Source: JBKBKN01 sp046294625
GTDB lineage: Bacteria > Bacteroidota > Bacteroidia > M30B66
DNA: 64,000 nt
Direction of reading: 5' to 3'
Assembly: GCA_046294625.1 (NCBI GenBank)
Contig: JBKBKN010000015.1
Coordinates: 1-64,000, forward strand
The notes under the pieces are model-generated. The model searched no databases and was not told where the DNA came from. It worked only from the letters and a program-made list of their open reading frames with translations. This document shows positions 16,001 through 24,575 of this stretch, in pieces. Position numbers and translations under genes: made by a program. Numbering within the stretch: position 1 is the stretch's first letter; the number at the start of each line of letters is the position of its first letter.

Positions 16001-16462
16001 ATGAATGCCTTACAAATTTCGAAAAATGAGCCGGTATATCCGGCTCATTTTTATCAAAAGCCTTTTTTTGATCTAACCGTTGAAATGCTGGATTGTGTGA
16101 GTAAACACAATTTTGAGCGCCTTTCTCAAATTTGTGACGATGATTTTGGGATTATTGACATCGATGTGGATGGCGGCTCTAAAGTAATTAGAGATCGCAA
16201 GGGCTGGGAAGATTGGTTTCAGGGGCTCTTCCCAAAATTGAGCGCTATGCACGCTCAAACATGGAGCGAAATAACTCAATATGAGTCGGTGAAAATGATG
16301 GATATGGGTTATGGAGTAGTAGACTTCAACCAAATTCTTCAGTTACCCGATAAAAAACTATCGTTTAAGGTGATTGCAACCATCATTTGGAAATTTCAAG
16401 ATGGAGAGTGGAAAGAATCTCGTTATCACAGCTCTATGTTGGGAGTAAATGAAGTTGAATAA
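16001..16462 (+). CDS. NTF2/SnoaL-like small protein linked to the rhodopsin
   Basis: 153 residues with the cone-fold pattern of NTF2-like proteins: N-terminal helices (FDLTVEMLDCVSKHNFERL), an acidic strand (DDDFGIIDIDVDG), a helix with conserved aromatics (KGWEDWFQGLFPKL) and a final strand pair (VIATIIWKFQDGEWKESRYH). There is no signal peptide, so it should be cytoplasmic. The ATG lies 2 bases after the rhodopsin stop, and a terminator follows, so the two genes form a two-gene operon. NTF2-like folds bind small hydrophobic ligands or act as enzymes, and no catalytic residues can be named. A link to retinal or pigment handling is only inferred from position. Confidence 0.75.
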   Translation: MNALQISKNEPVYPAHFYQKPFFDLTVEMLDCVSKHNFERLSQICDDDFGIIDIDVDGGSKVIRDRKGWEDWFQGLFPKLSAMHAQTWSEITQYESVKMMDMGYGVVDFNQILQLPDKKLSFKVIATIIWKFQDGEWKESRYHSSMLGVNEVE

Positions 16463-16467
16463 ATTAT

Positions 16468-16497
16468 AAATCCCTGCCAAATGGCGGGGTTTATTTT
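16468..16497 (+). terminator. intrinsic terminator of the rhodopsin operon
   Basis: AAATCCCTGCC and GGCGGGGTTT pair (one G-T wobble) around the loop AAAT and run into TTTATTTTT. It overlaps the last codons of the convergent pyrG gene. Confidence 0.75.
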
Positions 16498-18137
16498 TCC
16501 ATATCGTTCAATACTTCCTTCTTCATGAGCATTTGTTCTTTCGACGCCTTCACAAATGCCATAAAGAGTGGGTGTGGATTGTCAACCGTGCTTTTGTATT
16601 CAGGATGAAATTGTACGCCTATAAAAAAGGGATGTTCAGCGATTTCTACAATTTCAACCAAGTCTTTTTCAGGGTTCACGCCTGATGCCTTCATGCCTGC
16701 TTTTTCATATTTATCTAAAAAGCTGTTGTTGAACTCATAGCGATGGCGATGTCTTTCAGAAATATCAGAGCGATTGTAAACAGATGCCGCAACAGAGTTG
16801 GCTTCCACTTTACACGGATAAGCACCCAAACGCATGGTTCCCCCTTTACGGGTAATATTTCTTTGACCTTCTTGCAAATGAATGACCGGATGCGAAGTTT
16901 TAGGATTCATTTCAGTGGAATGTGCATCGCTGTAACCAAGCACATTTCTGGCAAATTCAATCACGGCGCACTGCATGCCCAAGCAAATACCCAGAAATGG
17001 TATTTTTTGCTCTCGTGCATAACGTATTGCTTCTATTTTGCCTTCAATACCACGTTCGCCAAATCCGGGAGCTACTAATAGTCCGTCTAAACGACTAAGC
17101 AAATCTGCCACATTTTTGACATTGATATCTTCAGAATGTAACCAATGTAAATTTACTTTACAGTCGTTGTAAGCGCCGGAATGAACAAATGACTCTGCAA
17201 TAGACTTGTAGGCGTCTTTCAGTTCAATGTATTTTCCGACTAAGCCAATATTTACAATATATTTAGGATGCTTGAGCTTGTGCAGAAAATTTTTCCATTG
17301 CATCAAATCTGGAGTAGCTCCGGTAGGCATGTTGAGTTTTTCTAATACGACCAGGTCAAGTTCTTCGGCTTGCATGAGCAAAGGAACATCGTAAATGGAT
17401 GCAGCGTCGCGCGATTCGATTACTGATTTTTCATTTACATTACAAAAAAGACCAATTTTTCTCTTTAGGTCTTTACCTAATTCGTGCTCAGTGCGGCACA
17501 CCAAAATGTCCGGTTGAACCCCCTGCTCCAAAAACATCTTCACAGAATGCTGTGTGGGCTTGGTTTTTAGCTCTCCGGCTGCTGCTAAATAAGGTACAAA
17601 TGTCAGATGAATTACCAAACTATTGTGATTACCTAATTCCCACTTTAACTGGCGAATAGACTCTATGTATGGCAAAGACTCAATGTCGCCTACAGTACCA
17701 CCAATTTCAGTAATCACAAAATCGTATTTACCCGATTCGCCTAATATTTTAATCCGATGCTTGATTTCATCAGTAATATGTGGGATGATTTGCACCGTTT
17801 TTCCCAAATAATCGCCACGACGCTCTTTTTCAATCACTGTCTGATAGATTCTGCCGGTGGTTACATTGTTTGCTTGCGATGTGGGTACATTTAAAAAGCG
17901 CTCATAATGCCCAAGGTCAAGGTCGGTTTCTGCTCCGTCTTCAGTTACATAGCATTCGCCATGTTCATAGGGGTTTAGTGTGCCCGGATCTACATTGATG
18001 TAGGGGTCAAGTTTTTGGATGGTCACTGAAAAGCCGCGCTCCTGAAGCAGTTTAGCCAATGATGCAGAGATGATTCCTTTTCCTAATGATGATGCCACAC
18101 CACCGGTGACGAAAATGTATTTTGCTGGGGACGGCAT
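16491..18137 (-). CDS. pyrG: CTP synthase
   Basis: About 548 residues. It converts UTP to CTP with ATP and glutamine. The N-terminal synthetase domain starts AKYIFVTGGVASSLGKG and carries PYINVDPGTLNPYEHGE; the C-terminal class I glutamine amidotransferase has the nucleophile in GICLGMQ and the His-Glu pair in FHPEY. The frame is open to an ATG at 18206, but the start at 18137 (MPSPAKYIF) is chosen: family homology begins there, and a well-formed promoter (18165-18194) lies between the two, so the upstream start would not be transcribed. Convergent with the rhodopsin operon. Confidence 0.97.
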   Translation of the reverse strand: MPSPAKYIFVTGGVASSLGKGIISASLAKLLQERGFSVTIQKLDPYINVDPGTLNPYEHGECYVTEDGAETDLDLGHYERFLNVPTSQANNVTTGRIYQTVIEKERRGDYLGKTVQIIPHITDEIKHRIKILGESGKYDFVITEIGGTVGDIESLPYIESIRQLKWELGNHNSLVIHLTFVPYLAAAGELKTKPTQHSVKMFLEQGVQPDILVCRTEHELGKDLKRKIGLFCNVNEKSVIESRDAASIYDVPLLMQAEELDLVVLEKLNMPTGATPDLMQWKNFLHKLKHPKYIVNIGLVGKYIELKDAYKSIAESFVHSGAYNDCKVNLHWLHSEDINVKNVADLLSRLDGLLVAPGFGERGIEGKIEAIRYAREQKIPFLGICLGMQCAVIEFARNVLGYSDAHSTEMNPKTSHPVIHLQEGQRNITRKGGTMRLGAYPCKVEANSVAASVYNRSDISERHRHRYEFNNSFLDKYEKAGMKASGVNPEKDLVEIVEIAEHPFFIGVQFHPEYKSTVDNPHPLFMAFVKASKEQMLMKKEVLNDMEK

Positions 18138-18164
18138 GAATGAAATATCGCTTTCGGGTTTGGG

Positions 18165-18194
18165 CAAAATTAGAAAAATTAAGCCTTTGTCAAA
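18165..18194 (-). promoter_or_regulatory. promoter of pyrG, full Bacteroidota consensus
   Basis: On the minus strand TTTG (18194-18191), 18 bases, TAATTTTG (18172-18165). Both elements match TTTG-N18-TAnnTTTG exactly. Transcription would start near 18158, about 20 bases before the pyrG ATG. Confidence 0.75.
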
Positions 18195-18285
18195 TTTACA
18201 GGGCAAAACAATTTTTCACCCCGGATATTCTTAGGCCCATTAATCCCAATAAATAAATTTTGGTGATGAATAATCGGTTCGCAAT

Positions 18286-19020
18286 TCAGTTTTTCTTGTA
18301 AGACCTGAACCAGCTTTTGATTTTTAACTCAATCACCCCGATCACAGCTTCACGAAAAATTTTACCTGACATTTTAGATTGGCCAAGGGTGCGATCGTGA
18401 AAAATGATAGGTACTTCGGTAATTTTAAATCCGAATTTCCAAGCTGTGAATTTCATTTCAATTTGAAAAGCATAGCCCATAAACCGAATTTTTTCCAAAG
18501 GAATGGTCTGCAACACAACGCGGCGATAGCATTTAAAGCCAGCTGTGGTATCTCGAAATTTCATGCCAGTGATTAAGCGCACATAGGCTGATGCATAATA
18601 CGACATCAGCACGCGACTCATGGGCCAGTTCACCACATTTACACCAGTGATATATCTTGAGCCTATGGCCAAATCAGAGCCATTCACGGCACATTCATCA
18701 TAGAGCCGAATCAAATCATCGGGATTGTGCGAGAAGTCGGCATCCATTTCAAAGATGTATTCATAATGTCTTTCCAAGGCCCAGCGAAAACCTGTAATAT
18801 ATGCTGTACCTAAACCAAGTTTGCCGGAGCGTTCGAGCAAGTGCAGTCGTTTAGGAAACTCCTGTTGAAGATTTTTTACCACTTGCCCGGTGCCATCGGG
18901 CGAACCATCATCTATCACCAGCAAATCAAAATCTTTTTCCAGCGATAACACTTTACGCACCATGCTCTCGATGTTGTCGATTTCATTGTAAGTGGGTATG
19001 ATTATGAGGCTGTCGGACAA
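18286..19020 (-). CDS. GT2 glycosyltransferase, polyprenol-phosphate mannosyltransferase-like (DPM1 type)
   Basis: 244 residues, single GT-A domain without membrane helices, as in short DPM1-like enzymes. It begins LIIIPTYNEIDNIE, and has the nucleotide-binding VIDDGSPDGTG, the metal-binding EMDADFSHNPDD (DxD) and the conserved block KCYRRVVLQ. Enzymes of this group transfer mannose or another hexose from a nucleotide sugar to a polyprenyl phosphate on the cytoplasmic side of the inner membrane, for use by GT-C transferases. A GT39-like gene is present at 38.2 kb. It is not close to other envelope genes. Confidence 0.9.
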   Translation of the reverse strand: MSDSLIIIPTYNEIDNIESMVRKVLSLEKDFDLLVIDDGSPDGTGQVVKNLQQEFPKRLHLLERSGKLGLGTAYITGFRWALERHYEYIFEMDADFSHNPDDLIRLYDECAVNGSDLAIGSRYITGVNVVNWPMSRVLMSYYASAYVRLITGMKFRDTTAGFKCYRRVVLQTIPLEKIRFMGYAFQIEMKFTAWKFGFKITEVPIIFHDRTLGQSKMSGKIFREAVIGVIELKIKSWFRSYKKN

Positions 19021-19326
19021 GGTTTTAATTTGGCTTGCGAAAATAGGGAAAAAAGTATGTTAACAAGATTAGAGTGTGTCCAAATCCTTATTGTATAGTT
19101 TTTTGTTGACTCGTTTTCTATGCGTTAGCGTATATGTAGATAGTTTTCAATCGTGAATTGAAGATACAAGGTTAAAAGCCCACATCAAAGCACACTTATA
19201 AACAATCAATTAGGTAAATTAACACTGTTAAATTTTAATGGATGTCAAAATCATTTCCCCCCCAAAAAATAATTTTTTTCCTTCCACTGCTCGGCTTATT
19301 ATTGCACGTGGATTAAACCTCATCTT
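19021..19326. other. intergenic region with a TTAACA-C-TGTTAA palindrome
   Basis: 306 bases between the divergent glycosyltransferase and S9 peptidase genes. It contains a perfect 13-base palindrome TTAACACTGTTAA at 19219-19231 and a run of C residues followed by A residues near 19257-19271. No coding potential seen. Promoters for both genes should lie here, but none matches the consensus well. Confidence 0.5.
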
Positions 19327-21237
19327 ATGCGTAGAATAACTCTATTACTTTTTATTTTCCTTTTGGTTTTTGGTGCATATGCACAGAACCGTATGACCCC
19401 TGAATTGCTTTGGAAACTGGGGCGGCTTTCGGCTATGGGCATCACTAGAGACGGCAAAAGCATCATATATAGCGTGAGCTATCCCGATGTGGCGGAGAAC
19501 AAAAGCAAGAAGGTGTTATACAGTTTGCCGGTTGCAGGGGGAGCTGCTTCAGAAATTGCTTCGGCTGATGGACTTCTCAACGACCGAACGCTTTCGCCTG
19601 ATGGCAGTATGAAATTGAGTTTCAAAAAAGTGAAAGTCAATAAAGTGCACGGCAAGGATTTTTACCCCGAATTGGACAAGAGCAATGCACAAATTTGGGA
19701 AAGCTTGCACTACAAGCATTGGGATTCCTGGCGCTATGGCGAGTTTAATCATTTATTTTTGCATAGCTTACAAAATGGACAAGCCGATGAAGGTGTGGAT
19801 TTAATGCCCGGCGAACCTTACGATTGCCCAACTTCTCCATTCGGCGATGAAAGTGATTTCACCTGGAGTCCGGATGGGAAAAAGGTGGTGTATGTGTGCA
19901 AGAAACTTTTCGGAACAGCTTATGCCACCAGCACCAATACCGATTTATATGAGTATGATTTGGCCAGTGGAAAAACTCGAAATCTCACTCCTGAGCGAAA
20001 GGGTTATGATGTGAGCCCCGCATTTTCTTCTCGAGGTCAATTGGCTTGGCTTTCGATGGCGCGCGATGGATACGAAGCCGACAAGAATGATATAATAGTG
20101 AGCAATGGTGTTGCAGAAATGAATCTGACACAGTTTTGGGATGGCACCGTGAAAAGTTTTCGCTGGGCCGATGATGCACGCAGTATATTTTTCATTGCTC
20201 CGGTAAAGGGCACTGTGCAATTGTTTGAAGTAGATTATCCCGGTTTAACGAAAAAACTGCCTGTGGTGCGACAAATTACCGACGGTGATTTCGATGTGAA
20301 TAGCATTGTGGGATTTGCCGGCAATCAGGTGATTGTGACCCGCACCGATATGAATACCGCGCCGGAAATTTATGCTGTTGACATGAAAACCGGATCCATG
20401 CGCAAGCTCACGTCAGTGAATGATGCATTGTATGCCAACATTAAAAAAAGTCGCACTGAACGTAGAATAGTAAAAACTACCGATGGCAAGCAAATGCTCG
20501 CGTGGGTGATTTACCCACCCGATTTCGACCCCAAGAAGAAGTATCCTACACTGCTCTATTGCCAAGGAGGGCCACAATCGGCGCTCACACAGTTTTACTC
20601 TTATCGTTGGAATTTTCAGCTCATGGCTGCCGAAGGTTATATTGTAGTGGCGCCCAACCGTCGCGGAATGCCTGGACATGGTGTAGAATGGAACGAACAA
20701 ATTTCCGGCGATTGGGGTGGGCAAGTAATGCGCGACTATCTCTCGGCCATTGACGATGTGGCGAAAGAATCCTATGTGGACAAAAACCGCTTGGGGGCAG
20801 TTGGTGCAAGTTATGGAGGTTACTCGGTGTTTTACTTAGCAGGCATTCATCAGAAACGTTTCAAAACCTTTATTGCCCATGCCGGGGTGTTTAATCTGGA
20901 GAGCATGTATGGCACCACCGAAGAGGTGTTTTTCACCAATTGGGACATAGGTGGCGCTTACTGGGAAAAAGGCAATGATGTTGCACAAAAAACATACAAG
21001 GAATTCAATCCCATCCATCGGGTAGGGGAGTGGGATACGCCCATATTAATCATTCATGGCGGAAAAGATTTTCGCGTTCCTGAGGGGCAAGGCTTCGAAG
21101 CCTTTCAAGCAGCCCAACTAAGGGGTATTAAGAGCAAACTGCTCTACTTTCCTGATGAAAACCACTGGATATTACAGTCGCAGAATGCTTTAATCTGGCA
21201 AAGAGAATTTTTCAAGTGGTTGAAAGAAACCCTATAA
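19327..21237 (+). CDS. secreted S9-family (prolyl oligopeptidase/DPP-like) serine peptidase
   Basis: 636 residues. Signal peptide 1-20 (ending AYA before Q), a beta-propeller domain (about 25-370) with WSPDGKKVVYV-type blades, and a C-terminal alpha/beta hydrolase (about 380-636). The triad is Ser495 in GASYGG, Asp581 in HGGKDFRVP and His613 in DENHWI. The family cleaves short peptides after proline or alanine, and in Bacteroidota these enzymes are usually periplasmic and process peptides for uptake. The VTT-like gene starts 11 bases downstream and is probably cotranscribed. Confidence 0.93.
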   Translation: MRRITLLLFIFLLVFGAYAQNRMTPELLWKLGRLSAMGITRDGKSIIYSVSYPDVAENKSKKVLYSLPVAGGAASEIASADGLLNDRTLSPDGSMKLSFKKVKVNKVHGKDFYPELDKSNAQIWESLHYKHWDSWRYGEFNHLFLHSLQNGQADEGVDLMPGEPYDCPTSPFGDESDFTWSPDGKKVVYVCKKLFGTAYATSTNTDLYEYDLASGKTRNLTPERKGYDVSPAFSSRGQLAWLSMARDGYEADKNDIIVSNGVAEMNLTQFWDGTVKSFRWADDARSIFFIAPVKGTVQLFEVDYPGLTKKLPVVRQITDGDFDVNSIVGFAGNQVIVTRTDMNTAPEIYAVDMKTGSMRKLTSVNDALYANIKKSRTERRIVKTTDGKQMLAWVIYPPDFDPKKKYPTLLYCQGGPQSALTQFYSYRWNFQLMAAEGYIVVAPNRRGMPGHGVEWNEQISGDWGGQVMRDYLSAIDDVAKESYVDKNRLGAVGASYGGYSVFYLAGIHQKRFKTFIAHAGVFNLESMYGTTEEVFFTNWDIGGAYWEKGNDVAQKTYKEFNPIHRVGEWDTPILIIHGGKDFRVPEGQGFEAFQAAQLRGIKSKLLYFPDENHWILQSQNALIWQREFFKWLKETL

Positions 21238-21248
21238 CGGCCTGACAA

Positions 21249-21842
21249 ATGGAGCCAAACGAAGAAAAAGACGAGAATAGATATGCCTTTCTGCTAAAAA
21301 ATTTGCTTAGGGGATTGGTCATTTTGAGCCTTTTTGTCCTGGCTTTCATTTTGTTTGAAAAGTTTGAAGGGATTCAGTATTTTCAGTGGCTTGAGCCGGT
21401 TTATTCCAATCCTTATCTGGTATTTCTTATCTATATCCTTTCCGAAGTTTTCTTTGGCATTTTTCCTCCCGAACTTTTCATGGCTTGGGGGCTGAAACAG
21501 GGCGGTGCTTTGACTTATGTATTGATTGTGACGGCTTTGGCTTTAATCTCCTATGCAGCCGGATGGCTCAATTATTTGATCGGCTTGTCACTTCGCAGGG
21601 TAAAATATATTCGATGGCTTATACGTAAATACATGAAACGTTATTTGCGTTATTTGCATCGTTTTGGCGGTTTTTTAATCATCGTAGCATCAATAACACC
21701 GCTGCCTTACGCAGCCATTTGCTTATTGGTGGGTACAGTCAATTATAGCCGCCGAAAATTCATGATTTTTACCCTTTTCAGACTACTGCGTTTTGCCATT
21801 TATGCCTACATATTATGGCTGGCTGGCGGTTGGAATGGATAG
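21249..21842 (+). CDS. VTT/DedA-like multi-spanning membrane protein
   Basis: 197 residues with about five hydrophobic segments and an N-terminal charged tail (MEPNEEKDENR). The central segment FGIFPPELFMAWG resembles the re-entrant hairpin of VTT/DedA proteins (E..FP.P.E), and ASITPLPYAAICLLVG resembles the second hairpin. DedA proteins act in lipid scrambling or undecaprenyl-phosphate recycling. This protein lacks the usual full FxGRxxP motif, so the assignment is at the fold level only. It follows the S9 peptidase closely and faces the cupin gene. Confidence 0.65.
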   Translation: MEPNEEKDENRYAFLLKNLLRGLVILSLFVLAFILFEKFEGIQYFQWLEPVYSNPYLVFLIYILSEVFFGIFPPELFMAWGLKQGGALTYVLIVTALALISYAAGWLNYLIGLSLRRVKYIRWLIRKYMKRYLRYLHRFGGFLIIVASITPLPYAAICLLVGTVNYSRRKFMIFTLFRLLRFAIYAYILWLAGGWNG

Positions 21843-22244
21843 TCATTCTAGGCTGATGCGGTCGGTGCCATCGAAATACGGACTTTGGATCGAAATCACT
21901 TTTAAGATTTGACCTTCATGAACTTGCACAGCGTGCGGGGTATTTTTCGGGATAAAAACATAATCGCCGGCATTTACTTCGAATTGCTGACTGCCTAAAA
22001 ACATATTTCCGGAGCCTTCGATCACATAAACATGTTCGGCATGATGCAAGTGCTTGTGAAGCGGCACACTATTTTTAATCACAATGAGAAAACTGCTGCT
22101 CAAGCTGTCGTGTTGGAGCGTTTTCACGGTGATGGTTTCTTTAAAATCTTCACCGGCTAGCTTCGGCAGGTTGATTTGTGCATCGGAGACCAGCGCGCAA
22201 GCCAAACAACAGGAAAACACCCATATTTTAATCCAAATCTGCAT
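21843..22244 (-). CDS. secreted single-domain cupin
   Basis: 133 residues with a signal peptide (about 1-23, ending SDAQ) and one cupin barrel. Metal ligands of cupin motif 1 are visible as HKHLHHAEHVYVIEGSG, and motif 2 as GDYVFIPKNTPHAVQ. It probably binds a small ligand or metal in the periplasm; the substrate cannot be deduced. Its start overlaps the end of the solute-binding protein gene by 17 bases, which places it at the 3' end of a proS-led operon. Confidence 0.88.
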   Translation of the reverse strand: MQIWIKIWVFSCCLACALVSDAQINLPKLAGEDFKETITVKTLQHDSLSSSFLIVIKNSVPLHKHLHHAEHVYVIEGSGNMFLGSQQFEVNAGDYVFIPKNTPHAVQVHEGQILKVISIQSPYFDGTDRISLE

Positions 22245-23880
22245 ATCTTAGGTCTAAGAGGTTCATCCCATTGCCGTGCAAATTTTTTACATTGTTTTGA
22301 ATCAAACGCACCCATTCGTCATAGAAAAGCACAGCCACCGGTGCTTCAGAAATGATAATGCTATCTAATCGGGCATAGATGCTTTTTCGCTTTTCGGCAT
22401 CGGGTGTGCGTAGGGCTTGCTCATACCATCGGTCATAGGTCGGATGGTTGAATTGGGTGTAATTCGGACCGGCAGGGCTGGCATTTTTGCTGTAAAATAA
22501 AGCCAAATAGTTTTCCGCATCAGCATAATCTGCAATCCATGATGCACGAAAGAAATTCACCTTACTGTTTGCCACCATTTCGCGCTGGGTTGCCGGCTGA
22601 TTCACATCTATTTCGGCCTGAATGCCCACGGCGCGCAGTTGTTGCTGAATAAATTCGCAGATATCGAGATATTCGGGGGTGATGGATAATTTGATTTGCA
22701 GTTTGTTTTTGCCTTCATAGCCGGCTTCGCGCAGCAATTCTTTCGCTTTTTGAGGTTGATAGCTATAACCTTGTCGTGTGGAGTCGAAGGCTGGAAGTCC
22801 GTAGGGTATAAAACCTTGCTCGGCAGGTTTGCCAATGCCATTGCGCAGATATTGCACCAGTTCGCGACGGTTGATGGCGTAATTGATAGCTTGTCGCACT
22901 TTGCGATTGGTCAGTGGATTGTTAGCTTGCTCTTTGGTCAACATGCCCAGATATTCTGTATTGAGATAAGCGCCTTTGAGCATCTTGAACTTTCCTTGAT
23001 ATTTATCTTTTAGTCCACCATTTCGGTTGAGCAATTCGTCTTTAAACGAGCCATCAATGCCCGACTGGAAATGATATTCGCCCCTGAGAAATCCTAAAAA
23101 GGCTACTTGCTTGTCTTTGATAAAAGAAATCATCACGGCATCTAACTTGGGAAGCGCCTCACCATTATGGTTTTTCATAAAATAATGTTCGTTTTTATGA
23201 AAAACCAGATTGACACCTTCATACCACTTAAAAAAACGGAAAGGACCGGTGCCCACCGGATTGCTTCGAAATTCCTTTCCATAATGGTTCACGATTTCTT
23301 TGGGTACTACACAGCAGTAGGGCATGGATAGCATTTCAGGGAATGCGGGTAAAGGAGTGTTTAGTTTAATGATAAAGGTGGTGTCGTCGGGGGTGAGCAT
23401 TCCGTCATTGCCAAAGCTTTTGTCCACTGAATTGAAAATCCAATTACCTCTTGAGCCTTCACTGCGATCCATCACCCGCTGAAAGCTGTAAAAAAAGTCG
23501 CTCGAAATTACTTTTCTCCCCTTACCTTCTGGAAAAACCGGGTGGTCGTGAAAGCGCACATCGTCGCGCAGATGAAAAGTATAGGTGAGTGCATCATCAC
23601 CTAACATCCAGCGTCTGGCGATGGCAGGTTGAAGGTGGAGGTTTTCATCAAGACGAAGCAAACCATCGTAGAGCATGTTCACCGCCCAAATCACCGCCCG
23701 GTCGGATGCGTAAAGCGGATCGAGTGTAGAAATGCCGGATGCTTCGTTGTATCGAAATACTTTTTTGTCATCCTTCATTTGCGGACTACCACACGCGCAA
23801 AGGAGCAAGACAAGGTAACCAGCTAAGCCTTTGCACAGTTGGGGTAATTGTAGCTGAAAGTTTTTATTCAAATTGCGCAT
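22228..23880 (-). CDS. peptide-type ABC solute-binding lipoprotein (SBP_bac_5)
   Basis: 550 residues. Lipoprotein signal (hydrophobic YLVLLLCAC, Cys at about 29) followed by a type II periplasmic-binding fold of the DppA/OppA family: FRYNEASGISTLDPLYASD at the N-terminus, YDGLLRLDENLHLQPAIA, and VRQAINYAINRREL with the family's glycine-proline exit (PVGTGPFRFFKW). No permease or ATPase gene is next to it, so it either works with a transporter encoded elsewhere or has another role. Overlaps the cupin by 17 bases, and its ATG shares a base with the TGA of the gene upstream. Confidence 0.9.
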   Translation of the reverse strand: MRNLNKNFQLQLPQLCKGLAGYLVLLLCACGSPQMKDDKKVFRYNEASGISTLDPLYASDRAVIWAVNMLYDGLLRLDENLHLQPAIARRWMLGDDALTYTFHLRDDVRFHDHPVFPEGKGRKVISSDFFYSFQRVMDRSEGSRGNWIFNSVDKSFGNDGMLTPDDTTFIIKLNTPLPAFPEMLSMPYCCVVPKEIVNHYGKEFRSNPVGTGPFRFFKWYEGVNLVFHKNEHYFMKNHNGEALPKLDAVMISFIKDKQVAFLGFLRGEYHFQSGIDGSFKDELLNRNGGLKDKYQGKFKMLKGAYLNTEYLGMLTKEQANNPLTNRKVRQAINYAINRRELVQYLRNGIGKPAEQGFIPYGLPAFDSTRQGYSYQPQKAKELLREAGYEGKNKLQIKLSITPEYLDICEFIQQQLRAVGIQAEIDVNQPATQREMVANSKVNFFRASWIADYADAENYLALFYSKNASPAGPNYTQFNHPTYDRWYEQALRTPDAEKRKSIYARLDSIIISEAPVAVLFYDEWVRLIQNNVKNLHGNGMNLLDLRYADLD

Positions 23881-24566
23881 CAGATAATCTGATCTTCGTC
23901 GTGCATAAATCGGAAACCTAAGCGTTTGCCGGTTGCTGAATTCACCGTTTGGGCAAATTCATTCAACTGACTGTAATTGACTTCACTCACCGAATCATAC
24001 GGCGGTGTGAGCATTTCGAAATTCAGACAATATAAAATGGCCGACTCAATCACATCTTTCATTTTCTCATTGGTAAGCTTATCGCTTGAAAAATTATTGT
24101 AGAGAAAACCCATTTGTCTTTTGCCTTCCACAAAGAAGTGTTCATCCTTATTCATGAATAAGCGTCCAACGAGATACCCCACATCGTTCACTCTTTTAAA
24201 TCGGATAGAATCGGCTAAAAAATTGTAGACGTTAATCAAGCCACAATAAGCACGGGAATTGTCTTCTTGCACATACGAAGTGTTCCAGATATTGTGTGTG
24301 TGATCGAACAAAAAAATGTTAGTGTGCATTTCAAAAATAATCAGGTCGGATGCTACGCGAAGTTGAATTACAAAGGGCGATTTCTCTTGATATTCGATGA
24401 CCAATCGTTTGTCATTCTTCGATGCTCTTTCCTGCAGTTTGTTCACTACACTTTTTGCGGTAGATTTAAATATATCGAACCTTTTTACCATCAAGTGATA
24501 TAGATCGAGCTTTTGAGAAGCTTTCTCTTTTAGGGTTTGTATGATTAAATCCTGCGCGTTGGCCAT
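23880..24566 (-). CDS. conserved Bacteroidota protein of unknown function
   Basis: 228 residues, no signal peptide, no transmembrane segment. A helical N-terminus (ANAQDLIIQTLKEKASQKLDLYHLMVKR) leads to a mixed alpha/beta domain with FVIQLRVASDLIIFEMHTNIF and a C-terminal FEMLTPPYDSVSEV. I do not recognise a domain. It lies between proS (10 bases away) and the solute-binding gene (1-base overlap), so it is part of the operon. A cytoplasmic role is likely. Confidence 0.7.
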   Translation of the reverse strand: MANAQDLIIQTLKEKASQKLDLYHLMVKRFDIFKSTAKSVVNKLQERASKNDKRLVIEYQEKSPFVIQLRVASDLIIFEMHTNIFLFDHTHNIWNTSYVQEDNSRAYCGLINVYNFLADSIRFKRVNDVGYLVGRLFMNKDEHFFVEGKRQMGFLYNNFSSDKLTNEKMKDVIESAILYCLNFEMLTPPYDSVSEVNYSQLNEFAQTVNSATGKRLGFRFMHDEDQII

Positions 24567-24575
24567 GTTTTAAGC

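Noticed and set aside
22608..22841. 77-codon minus-strand frame within the solute-binding gene
   Set aside because: Out-of-frame shadow of the established coding sequence.
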